Shown: positions 25,775 to 35,239 of the stretch, in pieces
Position numbering within the stretch: the stretch's first letter is position 1
Layout of the letters: each line of letters opens with the position of its first letter
Origin: an uncultured Lachnospiraceae bacterium
GTDB taxonomy: Bacteria > Bacillota > Clostridia > Lachnospirales > Lachnospiraceae
NCBI GenBank assembly: GCA_910585555.1
Contig: CAJUFU010000001.1
Location: 5,355-69,354, forward strand
Direction of reading: 5' to 3'
DNA length: 64,000 nucleotides
Made by a program: the position numbers and the translations under genes
Notes under the pieces: model-generated
Database searches by the model: none
What the model saw: the letters and a program-made list of their open reading frames with translations, nothing else
What the model was told of the DNA's origin: nothing

Positions 25775-26638
25775 ATGGCCTCAATGAGAGACATTAAAAG
25801 GCGTAAAGGCAGTATCCAGAGTACTCAGCAGATTACCAAAGCAATGAAACTTGTCTCTACTGTGAAACTGCAGAGAGCGAAACAGCGTGCAGAGCAATCC
25901 AAGGCATATTTTAATTGTATGTATGAAACAGTAACTTCTATGCTGGCTAAGACGAATGGGTTGAACCATCCTTATCTGCAGGCGGGAGAATCTAAGAAGA
26001 AGGCGGTTATTGTGATCACCTCCAACAGAGGACTTGCCGGCGGTTATAACTCCAATGTGGTGAAGCTGATCACCAAGGGAGATTTTAACAAGGAAGACCT
26101 GGAAATCTATGCGATTGGTAAGAAGGGGAAAGATGCACTGCATCGGCAGGGCTATCATATTGTGGAGGATAATCCCGATATTATCGAGGAACCTTCTTAC
26201 GTAGATGCCATGGTGATTAGCGACAAACTGCTCAAATCCTTTGCGGCAGGAGAGATTGGAGAAATTTATCTTGCCTATACCAGATTCAAGAATACAGTGG
26301 TTCATGAACCTACACTTCTTAAGCTTCTCCCGGTGGAACCGGCAGACGGCAAAGAAGAGGCTGAACAGACGGGCAGTAAAGCGATGATGAACTTTGAGCC
26401 CAAAGATGACGAGGCGCTTGACATGATTATTCCCAAATATGTCACGAGCCTGATTTATGGCGGTCTGGTAGAAGCGGTCGCAAGTGAGAACGGTGCGAGA
26501 ATGCAGGCGATGGATTCCGCTACAAGCAATGCTGAGGAAATGATAGATCATTTGTCACTGATGTATAACAGAGCACGTCAGGGATCTATTACGCAGGAAT
26601 TAACAGAAATTATCGCAGGCGCAAATGCTATCTCGTAA
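25775..26638 (+). CDS. atpG: F1Fo ATP synthase subunit gamma
   Basis: Gamma is the central rotor shaft. The 287-aa protein has the N-terminal helix (MRDIKRRKGSIQSTQQITKAM) and the C-terminal signature ENGARMQAMDSATSNAEEMI, with RQGSITQELTEI near the end. An 82-bp gap with a small hairpin (CTTTTCC 26644-26650 with GGAAAAG 26659-26665) precedes atpD. Confidence 0.97.
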   Translation: MASMRDIKRRKGSIQSTQQITKAMKLVSTVKLQRAKQRAEQSKAYFNCMYETVTSMLAKTNGLNHPYLQAGESKKKAVIVITSNRGLAGGYNSNVVKLITKGDFNKEDLEIYAIGKKGKDALHRQGYHIVEDNPDIIEEPSYVDAMVISDKLLKSFAAGEIGEIYLAYTRFKNTVVHEPTLLKLLPVEPADGKEEAEQTGSKAMMNFEPKDDEALDMIIPKYVTSLIYGGLVEAVASENGARMQAMDSATSNAEEMIDHLSLMYNRARQGSITQELTEIIAGANAIS

Positions 26639-26720
26639 TATGACTTTTCCTGACAGCGGGAAAAGATGATAGGAAGGATAGAGCTTGCGCATAAATAAAC
26701 ATGAGTGAAAGGATAAAAAG

Positions 26721-28124
26721 ATGGCAGAAGTAAAAACAGGTGAAAATCTTGGAAAAATCACTCAGATCATCGGTGCGGTGCTTGATATCAAGTTTTCGGC
26801 GGGCAATCTGCCGGAAATCAATGATGCGATTAAGATTCCGCTCAAGGATTCCGGGGAGCTGGTTGTGGAAGTATCGCAGCATTTGGGTGATGATACCGTC
26901 AGATGTATCGCCATGGGTTCTACCGATGGACTGGTAAGAGGCATGGAAGCGGTCGCAACAGGCGCTCCCATCACAGTTCCGGTGGGTGAGAATACCCTGG
27001 GAAGAATCTTTAACGTGTTAGGTCAGCCGATTGACAATATTGAGGCGCCTAAGGATGTATTCTATGAGCCGATTCACAGACCGGCTCCTAAGTTCGAGGA
27101 ACAGGCTACAGAGACAGAGCTTTTGGAGACCGGTATCAAGGTCGTAGACCTTCTGTGTCCTTATCAGAAGGGCGGTAAGATTGGTCTGTTCGGCGGCGCC
27201 GGTGTAGGTAAGACGGTGCTGATTCAGGAGCTGATTCGTAATATCGCCACAGAGCACGGCGGTTATTCCGTATTTACCGGTGTGGGCGAGCGTACCAGAG
27301 AGGGAAATGACCTCTATTATGAAATGAAAGAGTCAGGTGTTATTGATAAGACCACCATGGTGTTCGGACAGATGAACGAGCCGCCGGGGGCCAGAATGCG
27401 TGTGGGCCTTACAGGTTTGACTATGGCGGAGTACTTCCGTGATAAGGGCGGTAAGGACGTACTGTTGTTTATTGATAATATCTTCCGTTTTACCCAGGCG
27501 GGTTCGGAAGTGTCTGCACTGCTTGGCCGTATGCCTTCCGCAGTGGGTTACCAGCCTACGTTACAGACAGAAATGGGCGCCCTGCAGGAGCGTATTACTT
27601 CCACCAAGAACGGTTCCATCACTTCCGTACAGGCGGTTTATGTGCCTGCGGATGACTTGACGGACCCTGCGCCGGCTACCACATTTGCGCATCTGGATGC
27701 AACGACGGTGTTGTCCAGATCGATTGTTGAACTTGGTATTTATCCGGCAGTAGATCCTCTTGAATCTACCTCCAGAATCTTGGATCCCAGAGTGGTAGGA
27801 CAGGAACACTATGAAGTAGCCAGAGGCGTACAGGAGATTCTGCAAAGATATAAGGAATTGCAGGATATCATCGCAATCCTGGGTATGGATGAGCTTTCAG
27901 AGGAAGATAAGCTGGTCGTATCCCGTGCAAGAAAGGTACAAAGATATTTGTCTCAGCCGTTCTTCGTAGCAGGGCAGTTTACCGGTATGGAAGGTAAGTA
28001 TGTGCCGATTGCAGAGACAATCCGCGGCTTTAAAGAGATTCTGGAAGGCAAACACGACGACATTCCGGAGAGTTATTTCCTGAATGCAGGAAGCATTGAC
28101 GATGTACTTGCCCGTGTCAAATAA
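26721..28124 (+). CDS. atpD: F1Fo ATP synthase subunit beta
   Basis: Beta carries the catalytic sites that make ATP. The 467-aa protein has the P-loop GGAGVGKTVL near residue 158, the GERTREGND loop, and the DELSEEDK (DELSEED) motif near residue 391, all typical. GTGAAAGGATAAAAAG precedes the ATG. Confidence 0.98.
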   Translation: MAEVKTGENLGKITQIIGAVLDIKFSAGNLPEINDAIKIPLKDSGELVVEVSQHLGDDTVRCIAMGSTDGLVRGMEAVATGAPITVPVGENTLGRIFNVLGQPIDNIEAPKDVFYEPIHRPAPKFEEQATETELLETGIKVVDLLCPYQKGGKIGLFGGAGVGKTVLIQELIRNIATEHGGYSVFTGVGERTREGNDLYYEMKESGVIDKTTMVFGQMNEPPGARMRVGLTGLTMAEYFRDKGGKDVLLFIDNIFRFTQAGSEVSALLGRMPSAVGYQPTLQTEMGALQERITSTKNGSITSVQAVYVPADDLTDPAPATTFAHLDATTVLSRSIVELGIYPAVDPLESTSRILDPRVVGQEHYEVARGVQEILQRYKELQDIIAILGMDELSEEDKLVVSRARKVQRYLSQPFFVAGQFTGMEGKYVPIAETIRGFKEILEGKHDDIPESYFLNAGSIDDVLARVK

Positions 28125-28126
28125 TA

Positions 28127-28215
28127 AGACATGAAGCTATACGTAGGCGACAGAGAACGCCGCCTAAGAACAGCTAAGTCATGTCTGGAAGAAATGCATA
28201 GAGCGCATTTCTTCC
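28127..28215 (+). promoter_or_regulatory. Paired stem-loops in the atpD-atpC gap
   Basis: A long stem pairs AGACATGA (28127-28134) with TCATGTCT (28179-28186) and holds an inner TAGGCG/CGCCTA stem (28144-28149 with 28161-28166). Directly after comes a perfect 11-bp hairpin, GGAAGAAATGC (28187-28197) with GCATTTCTTCC (28205-28215). There is no T run, so these look like RNA-stability or processing elements and not terminators. Confidence 0.6.
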
Positions 28216-28254
28216 GGGTCGTAGGGATTAGAAGTTAGGAAAGCAGGTTAGGAT

Positions 28255-28659
28255 ATGGCTGATGATAGAAATTTTACTTTAAAGATCATTACACCGGACA
28301 GGGTATTCTATGAGGAAGAAGCGTCCATGGTAGAATTCAATACGGTCGAAGGTGAGGTCGGTATCTATAAAGACCATATTCCGATGACTATGATTGTTGC
28401 GCCTGGAATTCTCACGATCACCAGGGACGGCGAGGTGAAGGAAGCAGCGCTCCATGCAGGATTCGTCGAGGTGCTTCCCGATAAAGTCACGATTCTTGCA
28501 GAGATTGTAGAATGGCCGGGAGAGATTGATGTGACGCGTGCGGAGGAGTCGAAGTCGCGTGCAGAGGAGAGAATCCGGGAACATGCGCCAGGGACAGATA
28601 TGAAAAGGGCGGAAATGGCCTTAAAGCGCGCAGTTGCAAGAATTGAAGTGGTGAAATGA
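28255..28659 (+). CDS. atpC: F1Fo ATP synthase subunit epsilon
   Basis: Epsilon couples rotor and stator and can inhibit hydrolysis. The 134-aa protein has the beta-sandwich N-terminus (FTLKIITPDRVFYEEEASMVE, then HAGFVEVLPDKVTILAE) and a C-terminal helical hairpin. GAAAGCAGGTTAGGAT lies upstream. A terminator closes the operon. Confidence 0.96.
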   Translation: MADDRNFTLKIITPDRVFYEEEASMVEFNTVEGEVGIYKDHIPMTMIVAPGILTITRDGEVKEAALHAGFVEVLPDKVTILAEIVEWPGEIDVTRAEESKSRAEERIREHAPGTDMKRAEMALKRAVARIEVVK

Positions 28660-28682
28660 CAGTGTAACATAGTAATATGTAC

Positions 28683-28722
28683 AATAAGGGAGCGGAATAA
28701 GACCGTTCCCTTATTGATTTTT
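28683..28722 (+). terminator. Terminator of the atp operon
   Basis: AATAAGGGA with GCGG (from 28683) pairs with CCGT and TCCCTTATT (to 28715), followed by GATTTTTT. Confidence 0.9.
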
Positions 28723-28808
28723 TGAAACAGAGCAAAACCATTTCGCGCAGAACGCATATGATAAGGTAAATGATATGAATGCGTGTACGGGAATGGAGGA
28801 AGAACAGC

Positions 28809-29303
28809 ATGAATCAATCAAGAGTTTTACCTTTTTATATGGCATATCCGCTGCCCTTGTATTATCAGGAAGAAGATACCGTGACAAGGGACTTGGAATA
28901 CTTACAGCAGATGTATCCTCTGGAAGCGAAAAAATATCAGAAAATCATTGCGGACACTCTGGATAAACTGGATTATGAAGGCAGCATGATCTACGATGAG
29001 TATCCGGACAGGTGGCAGATATACCGCCTTACCCAGATCATCGTGGATAAGATGAAGAAGATGGAAAGTGCGGAGGCATTGGCATCCAAGGCGGGGCAGG
29101 AAACGGATGCAAGCGGCACAGATGGGGGAGCGGCAGACAGCAGGCAGGGAAATGAGAGGGCTTTTGAAGAAGCTTTGAAAGCGCAGGAGAGAGCCGTATC
29201 CGAGAAAGATTGGGACAGAATCACAGAATTTGTGCAGGTACTTTTGTGCTATGAGATTTATAAAAAGCGCCACTCTAATCGCAATGGTATTTTAAAATTT
29301 TAG
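28809..29303 (+). CDS. Conserved hypothetical protein
   Basis: The 164-aa product is soluble and mostly helical. It starts MNQSRVLPFYMAYPLPLYYQ, then has a Tyr-rich segment (YEGSMIYDEYPDRWQIYRL), a low-complexity Gly/Ala/Asp insert around residues 98-115, and a C-terminal segment with LLCYEIYKKRH. I recognise no domain. ATG 28809 was chosen because GGAGGAAGAACAGC precedes it. It lies between the atp operon and a methyltransferase gene. Confidence 0.75.
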   Translation: MNQSRVLPFYMAYPLPLYYQEEDTVTRDLEYLQQMYPLEAKKYQKIIADTLDKLDYEGSMIYDEYPDRWQIYRLTQIIVDKMKKMESAEALASKAGQETDASGTDGGAADSRQGNERAFEEALKAQERAVSEKDWDRITEFVQVLLCYEIYKKRHSNRNGILKF

Positions 29304-29370
29304 TTGTGGTTTTTTCAGAATCTGATTAAAATAGTAACAGAGTGTAAACCGGATTAGAGGACATATTAGG

Positions 29371-30555
29371 ATGAATGAGCAGTTTAAGGCGCTTTTACAG
29401 GATATTGTAGATGGAGGCCTCTATCAGATTGTATTGAGCAATCCCAGAAAAAAGGGGGATTCTTTTGCACATAAGGTGAAGATTAGACCTGTTATGATCA
29501 AAGAAAATCTTCTTTTTCAGGAGACGGTGTATCAGGGAACAAAAGTTTTTCACAACAATTATGAAGCAGGCCCCATGATTGACCGGATAGAAGCGTGGAT
29601 GAAGCAGGAGTTTAGGCAGTGTGAGGCAGAACATAAGACAAACAGGGCGGTGGTGCTTGTCAGTAAGAAGGGCAAGATGACTGTAAATAGAAAACAGACG
29701 GAGCATCCGGCGGCACGCACAGAGGAAGAACAGAAAATGCAGATGTCTCATAATCGGGCGAAACACTATATTTTGGAAGAGGGCAGACCGGTCCCCTTTC
29801 TGATAGATTTGGGCGTGCAGACTAAGGATGGAAAGATTGTGCACTCCCGTTACGATAAGTTCAGACAGATTAACCGTTTTTTGGAATTTATTGAAGATAT
29901 TTTGCCCACACTCCCTAAGGAAGAGACTGTGCGTATCCTGGACTTTGGATGTGGCAAGTCCTATCTTACTTTTGCAATGTATTACTATCTGCATGATCTG
30001 AAAGGCTATGATGTAGAGATCACGGGGCTTGATTTGAAAGAAGATGTGATCGCACAGTGTAATCTTCTGGGCAGAAAGTATGGTTATGAGAAGCTCACCT
30101 TCCTGAAAGGAGATATTGCGGATTACGAGATGAGAGACAGGGTGGATATGGTGGTGACGCTTCATGCCTGCGATACGGCTACGGATTTTGCGCTTGCGAA
30201 AGCTGTGAAATGGAATGTGAAAGTCATCTTGTCAGTCCCCTGCTGTCAGCATGAGGTGAACCGGCAGATTTGTAATAAAGAATTGGCATCAGTCCTGCGA
30301 TATGGTATTATCAAAGAGCGTATGTCGGCGTTGATTACAGATGCACTCCGTGCCGGACTGTTAGAAGCAGAGGGGTATGAGACGAATATCCTTGAATTTA
30401 TTGATATGGAGCATACGCCGAAAAATCTCCTGATTCGGGCGGTGAAGCGGCCTGATATGGACGCTGAAAAGAGGCAGTGCAGAAGAGAAGAGGCGAACCG
30501 CCTTGCAGAGCATTTACAGATAGAGCCAACCCTGCTTAGGCTATTGCAAGATTAG
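29371..30555 (+). CDS. Class I SAM-dependent methyltransferase
   Basis: The 394-aa protein has a Rossmann methyltransferase domain from about residue 180, with ILDFGCGKSYLTF (SAM motif I), GLDLKEDVI (acidic residue binding the ribose), GDIADY and MVVTLHACDTATD followed by SVPCCQHE. The last motifs match the Methyltransf_32 group, which includes RNA methyltransferase-like proteins. The N-terminal 170 residues carry no motif I know. The substrate is not shown. Confidence 0.85.
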   Translation: MNEQFKALLQDIVDGGLYQIVLSNPRKKGDSFAHKVKIRPVMIKENLLFQETVYQGTKVFHNNYEAGPMIDRIEAWMKQEFRQCEAEHKTNRAVVLVSKKGKMTVNRKQTEHPAARTEEEQKMQMSHNRAKHYILEEGRPVPFLIDLGVQTKDGKIVHSRYDKFRQINRFLEFIEDILPTLPKEETVRILDFGCGKSYLTFAMYYYLHDLKGYDVEITGLDLKEDVIAQCNLLGRKYGYEKLTFLKGDIADYEMRDRVDMVVTLHACDTATDFALAKAVKWNVKVILSVPCCQHEVNRQICNKELASVLRYGIIKERMSALITDALRAGLLEAEGYETNILEFIDMEHTPKNLLIRAVKRPDMDAEKRQCRREEANRLAEHLQIEPTLLRLLQD

Positions 30556-30590
30556 GCCGGGACAGGGTTTGACAGAGGAATCGCATATTT

Positions 30591-33131
30591 ATGAAGAGAG
30601 CAATCATAAAGGGTGTTATTTTGGGAATCATTTTTGCGCTGGCATTGATGATTTTGAGCAAGGTGATGAACCAGGGAAACACCGATATGACAACTGAAAT
30701 GGGAGAGGCATCCTACCCTGTGGTGTCCATGTATATGGACGGGCACAGGGTTAATAGTCTGCACGGTTATGCCGAGAGTATGAGCAGCGCATATCTGCGA
30801 GAGACTTTGCAGCCTGTGGAGAATGACAGAAAAGTCCGCGTCCAGATTGACACATACGGCAGGAAGATAGAGGAGATTGCCTTTGAAGTGCGCAGTCCTG
30901 ACGGGGAGCGTCTGGTGGAGAATACCCAGGTGGATAATTTTGAGCAGGATGAAGATGTCATTCAGTTTGAGATTACCTTAAAAGACTTGATAGAAAATGA
31001 CAGGGAGTATATGCTGGTATTTCTGGTCACGCCTCAGGGAGCGGAACCCATACGCTATTATACCAGAATGGTTATGAGCGATTCCCTGCATGTGAAAGAG
31101 AAACTGGACTATGTTCAGGATTTCCACGAGCGTACCTTTGACAAAGAGGCGGCTGCTGAATTGACGAAATATTTAGAGTCCAATGAGGAAGGTGACAATA
31201 CCACCTTTCACAAGGTGACGATTCATTCCAGTTTTGCCCAGGTGACATGGGGAGACCTTGTAGTGCACAAGGTGCTGGAACCCAAGATACTGATCAAGGA
31301 GCTGACAGAACAGACAGGTTCTTTCGTTATGGAATATCTGGTCAGTATGAAAGAAGGCAGGAGGACGGCGTATTACCGGATAGAAGAATATTATAGAGTG
31401 CGCTACACGCCGGACAGAATGTATCTGCTTGACTTTGAGAGGACTATGGAGCAGATTTTTGATGAGGATGGGGACGTCTATGTCAATGACAAGATTCTGC
31501 TTGGCATTACGGGTGATCAGGTAGCACTTCATGAGAGCGACGGCGGGAATGTTTTTGCTTTCACCGTGGCGGACAAACTTTACAGCTATAATGTGACAGA
31601 CAATAAGCTGGCCAGGCTTTTTGGCTTCTACGGAAATGTAGATTTGCTGCTGGATGAGCGCTGTGCTTATAACAGACATGACATTCAAGTGCTGGGTGTG
31701 GATGAGACCGGCAATATTGCCTTTCTTGTTTATGGTTATATGAACCGGGGACGGCATGAGGGAAATGTCGGAGTGGCGGTGTACGGCTATAACAGTATGA
31801 CGAATACTGTAGAGGAAAGGCTTTATATTCCTTATAACAAATCCTATGAATTGTTGAAGGCAGACATGGAGAAGCTGTCCTATGTGAATAAGTCCGGTAT
31901 CTATTATTTTATGATAGATGGGGCTGTATATGGGGTGAATCTGGAGACCCTGGCCTGCCAGACGGTGGTTTCCGGACTGCGGGAAGGCTCATACCATGTG
32001 TCGGATTCCAATAAGATGTTTGTCTGGCAGGAGGGCAGTGATCTCTATGCGGCCACAGGATTAGTGTTAATGAATCTGAATACACAGACGCAGACCCGGA
32101 TTGATGCGGGTGTCGGTGAGTATATTTCCGTGCTTGGATTTATGGATGAGGATTTGATTTACGGTCTTGCGAGAAAGAACGATGTGGTGGTAAACCATAC
32201 CGGAATCACCACCTTTCCCATGTATCAGCTGCGGATACAGAGCGACGAAGGAAAGGTGTTAAAGACCTATCGAAAAGAGAATGTCTATGTGGTGGGCAGC
32301 GAGATTCAGGAAAATCAGATCAACTTGCTGCGGGTGGTATTTGATGAGGAGAGCGGCAGTTACGAGCCGGTCTCAGACGATCAGATTATGAGTACCGAAG
32401 AAGTGAAGACGGGCAGTAACACACTAAATTATGTGGCGGTTGAGACGTATGAGACCATTTGCCAGATTGCCGTCAAAAACGAGATAGACAGTAAGTCGCT
32501 GCTGCATCTGACACCTAAGGAAGTGCTTTTTGAGGGCAGCCGCACGGTCAATACGCCGGCCGAGGGTAACATAGAGGCCAGGTTTTATGTCTATGGCAAG
32601 AATGGCATAGAGGGTATCTTTGTCAATCCCGGCAGGGCTGTGGAACTGGCTTACCGCACGGCAGGCGTGGTGGTGGATGACGACGGCGATTACATCTGGC
32701 GGCGTGAGACAAGAAGCAGCCGGAATCAGATCATGGCGATCACGGAGGATGTGGTCACTGAGAGTAAGAGTTCACTGGCAGTCTGTCTGGATACAATCCT
32801 GCGCTTTGAGGGAATTTCCAGAAATACACAAAGACTCCTGAACCGTGGGGATACGGTGTTTGATATTTTAAGAAACGATTTGCAGGAATGTACGATTCTG
32901 GACTTGTCTGGATGCAGTTTGGATGCAGTATTATATTACGTCAATAAGGATATTCCCGTGTTAGCCACTTTAGAGGATGGCAACGCGGTGCTGATTGTGG
33001 GATTCAATGAGCTTAATATTGTAGTCATGGATCCGGTAGCGGGTACTTTGGAAAAGCGGGGCATGAATGATTCCACGGAGTGGCTGAATGAGAATGGGAA
33101 TCTGTTTATTGCCTATATCAGGAAAGAATAG
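30591..33131 (+). CDS. Large membrane-anchored extracytoplasmic protein with inactive C39-like domain
   Basis: The 846-aa protein has one N-terminal membrane helix (about 5-23) and a large outer part with repeated beta-strand stretches, possibly propeller-like (about 330-560). The C-terminal 150 residues look like a papain-type C39 domain (DAVLYYVNKDIPVLATL, then GNAVLIVGFNELNIVVMDP). The His expected in the GHAVVVVGY motif is Asn here, and no catalytic GCGPTS-type Cys is seen, so it is probably not a protease. Function unknown. Confidence 0.75.
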   Translation: MKRAIIKGVILGIIFALALMILSKVMNQGNTDMTTEMGEASYPVVSMYMDGHRVNSLHGYAESMSSAYLRETLQPVENDRKVRVQIDTYGRKIEEIAFEVRSPDGERLVENTQVDNFEQDEDVIQFEITLKDLIENDREYMLVFLVTPQGAEPIRYYTRMVMSDSLHVKEKLDYVQDFHERTFDKEAAAELTKYLESNEEGDNTTFHKVTIHSSFAQVTWGDLVVHKVLEPKILIKELTEQTGSFVMEYLVSMKEGRRTAYYRIEEYYRVRYTPDRMYLLDFERTMEQIFDEDGDVYVNDKILLGITGDQVALHESDGGNVFAFTVADKLYSYNVTDNKLARLFGFYGNVDLLLDERCAYNRHDIQVLGVDETGNIAFLVYGYMNRGRHEGNVGVAVYGYNSMTNTVEERLYIPYNKSYELLKADMEKLSYVNKSGIYYFMIDGAVYGVNLETLACQTVVSGLREGSYHVSDSNKMFVWQEGSDLYAATGLVLMNLNTQTQTRIDAGVGEYISVLGFMDEDLIYGLARKNDVVVNHTGITTFPMYQLRIQSDEGKVLKTYRKENVYVVGSEIQENQINLLRVVFDEESGSYEPVSDDQIMSTEEVKTGSNTLNYVAVETYETICQIAVKNEIDSKSLLHLTPKEVLFEGSRTVNTPAEGNIEARFYVYGKNGIEGIFVNPGRAVELAYRTAGVVVDDDGDYIWRRETRSSRNQIMAITEDVVTESKSSLAVCLDTILRFEGISRNTQRLLNRGDTVFDILRNDLQECTILDLSGCSLDAVLYYVNKDIPVLATLEDGNAVLIVGFNELNIVVMDPVAGTLEKRGMNDSTEWLNENGNLFIAYIRKE

Positions 33132-33159
33132 AAAATAGAATGCTATCATGGAGATTAGG

Positions 33160-33840
33160 ATGGATAAGGGTATCGGTGCAGTAGTTTTTGATATGGACGG
33201 CGTTATCTTTGACAGCGAGAGACTGATTCTTGTCTGTTGGGAGAAGGTTGGGCAAAAGCATGGTCTTGTGGGAATCAAGGAGGCGGCGTTAGACTGCATT
33301 GGGACTAATGCGGTGAAGACGAAAGAGATTATGAAGGAGCATTACGGAGAGGAATTTCACTATGAGGCGTACAGCAAAGAGGCTTCCGTGATGTTTCATG
33401 AGGTGGTTAACAGGGATGGTCTGCCGGTGAAAAAGGGAGTACGTGAATTGATGGAGTATTTAAAGGCACAAAGTATTCCCATGGCTCTGGCTTCTTCCAC
33501 ACGTCTGCAGGTGGTGACACAGGAGCTGCAGCAGGCCGGATTGTATGAATACTTCCGAGCCGTGGTGGGCGGAGATCAGTTAAAACGCAGCAAACCGGCG
33601 CCCGATATCTACCTGGCAGCCTGTGAGAAGCTGGGAGTAGAGCCGGCGGATGCTTATGCCATAGAGGATTCCTACAATGGCATTCGTGCTTCACACAGCG
33701 CGGGGATGCGTCCCATCATGGTGCCGGACCTGCTTCCTGCCACAGAGGAGATGTATGAAAAGAGCATTGCGGTACTGGATAATCTGGTGATGGTCAAAGA
33801 CTTTTTCAAGGAAATAAGCAGACGAAAGGACACGCTATAA
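33160..33840 (+). CDS. HAD-superfamily hydrolase, beta-phosphoglucomutase-like
   Basis: The 226-aa protein has HAD motif I VVFDMDGVIFDSE with the nucleophile Asp, motif II in ALASSTR, motif III Lys in KRSKPAPDIYL and motif IV in AIEDSYNGIRAS. The cap domain is of the alpha-helical type found in beta-phosphoglucomutases and small-sugar phosphatases. ATG 33160 was chosen because GGAG precedes it at good spacing; the frame is open from ATG 33148. The natural substrate is not shown. Confidence 0.9.
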   Translation: MDKGIGAVVFDMDGVIFDSERLILVCWEKVGQKHGLVGIKEAALDCIGTNAVKTKEIMKEHYGEEFHYEAYSKEASVMFHEVVNRDGLPVKKGVRELMEYLKAQSIPMALASSTRLQVVTQELQQAGLYEYFRAVVGGDQLKRSKPAPDIYLAACEKLGVEPADAYAIEDSYNGIRASHSAGMRPIMVPDLLPATEEMYEKSIAVLDNLVMVKDFFKEISRRKDTL

Positions 33841-33855
33841 AGGGATAGGTGCGGT

Positions 33856-34512
33856 ATGAAAAGAGATATGAAAGAAATAGCAATGCGGGTGGTAATCCTG
33901 TTGATTGGGCTGACCATAGCGCATCTGGGAGTGACTTTGTTTCTGTTGACGGAGCTGGGGGCGGACCCGTTTAACGTGCTGGTGCAGGGAATTTTCCGCA
34001 TCATAAGCGGTATGACGGGAGCAAAGGTGCTGACGCACGGGTATACGCATATTGCGATCTGCTTTTTGATTATCCTGGTGCTTCTGATTGTGGACAGAAG
34101 TTACATTAAAATTGGGACAATCCTCTGCATGGTGTGCGGCGGACCGATCATTGATTTCTTTACCAGGCTCCTGCAGTTTATGTTTGCTCAGGAAAGGACA
34201 CTGTGGTTTAAACTGCCGGTGCTTGCCCTGGGATGTGCGATATTGGCTTTTGGTATGACCATTGTGATCAAATCGGATGCCGGAACCGGCCCCAATGACT
34301 TGGTGGCACTGGTCATCAGTGAGAAAACACACAAGAAGTTTGGTATCGTGCGGATTATTGTGGATGTGTCTTTTGTGGTGGTGGGATTTTTATTGGGAGG
34401 TTCCTTTGGCGTGGGCACGATTGTCTGTGCCTGTCTGGTAGGACCTGTGGCAGGATTTTTCCTGCCACATAGTGAAAAAATAGTAGAACGTATCCTACAT
34501 AGATTTCGGTAA
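33856..34512 (+). CDS. YczE/YitT-family integral membrane protein
   Basis: The 218-aa protein has five to six membrane helices. It shows the family features TELGADPFNVLVQGI near residue 32 and IKSDAGTGPNDLVALVIS near residue 137. Members are proposed transporters or membrane regulators of unknown substrate. It follows the HAD gene by 15 bp and probably shares its transcript. Confidence 0.83.
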   Translation: MKRDMKEIAMRVVILLIGLTIAHLGVTLFLLTELGADPFNVLVQGIFRIISGMTGAKVLTHGYTHIAICFLIILVLLIVDRSYIKIGTILCMVCGGPIIDFFTRLLQFMFAQERTLWFKLPVLALGCAILAFGMTIVIKSDAGTGPNDLVALVISEKTHKKFGIVRIIVDVSFVVVGFLLGGSFGVGTIVCACLVGPVAGFFLPHSEKIVERILHRFR

Positions 34513-34541
34513 AGCTGCTTACAGTAAATGCATATGAGAGC

Positions 34542-35087
34542 TTAACGAATCATAAATATCTTCCCCTGATACTTTTGTAAGGCGGTAAGCAGTAACATGC
34601 CTAAGATACCGCAGGAGATCACTTCTCCGGCGCCTACGGTGAGGCAGTAATATCCATAGCACTGCAGGGGGCTCATGCCTTCCACCAAAAGGCCGTATCC
34701 ATAGATTAATATAAGAGGGACAATGATGGTATTGGCAAGAATCGGACATACAGGCGCGCACCATTTCCACTTGCGAAGGGCATAAGTGCCCATGGCGCCG
34801 ATTAATGTTGCCAGACTGCCAAATAGAATATCCGGCAGGGCACAGCCTGTCAGTATGTTGCTCAACAGACAGCCGATGAAGAGACCGGGAATCGCGGCTG
34901 GGGTAAAAAAGGGCAGGATTGTGAGTGCCTCTGAGAAACGTACCTGTATGGCGTAGTTAGCAAGTCCAAGAGAATTTGCTATGAAGGTTAACACAACGTA
35001 GATGGCGGCGATCATGGCCGCCTGGACCAACGACAGGGTCGAAGAAAAGACTGCCCGGGAAGGGACAGCAGCTACTTTGTTTTTCAT
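34542..35087 (-). CDS. queT: QueT-family queuosine-precursor transporter (ECF S component)
   Basis: The 181-aa protein has about five helices and the QueT pattern (IAAIYVVLTFIANSLGLANYAIQVRFSEALTILP near the N-terminus, then GLFIGCLLSNI). These S components are thought to import preQ1 or queuine with a shared ECF energy module, for tRNA queuosine. AAAGGAG precedes the ATG. An upstream leader with crossed stems suggests riboswitch control. Confidence 0.92.
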   Translation of the reverse strand: MKNKVAAVPSRAVFSSTLSLVQAAMIAAIYVVLTFIANSLGLANYAIQVRFSEALTILPFFTPAAIPGLFIGCLLSNILTGCALPDILFGSLATLIGAMGTYALRKWKWCAPVCPILANTIIVPLILIYGYGLLVEGMSPLQCYGYYCLTVGAGEVISCGILGMLLLTALQKYQGKIFMIR

Positions 35088-35115
35088 GATTTTATTCTCC
35101 TTTAGTTTTGTTTTA

Positions 35116-35158
35116 CGAGTGGAAGGTCTCGAACACTCGGGTCATGATGAAAGACCTT
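35116..35158 (-). promoter_or_regulatory. Structured leader of queT, candidate preQ1-type riboswitch
   Basis: On the minus strand AAGGTCT (35158-35152) can pair with AGACCTT (35129-35123), and CGAGTG (35139-35134) with CACTCG (35121-35116). The two stems interleave in the order 1, 2, 1', 2', which is a pseudoknot or a pair of mutually exclusive hairpins. All known preQ1 riboswitch classes use pseudoknots and several control queT genes. The single nucleotide between 1' and 2' makes a simple H-type knot tight, so class is uncertain. Confidence 0.55.
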
Positions 35159-35239
35159 GGTTATGATAGGAATCCCCGAAGATTTATTATACAGTGAAAT
35201 TATGAAAAGTCAAGTGGCGAGATGAGAATGGAGGCAATT

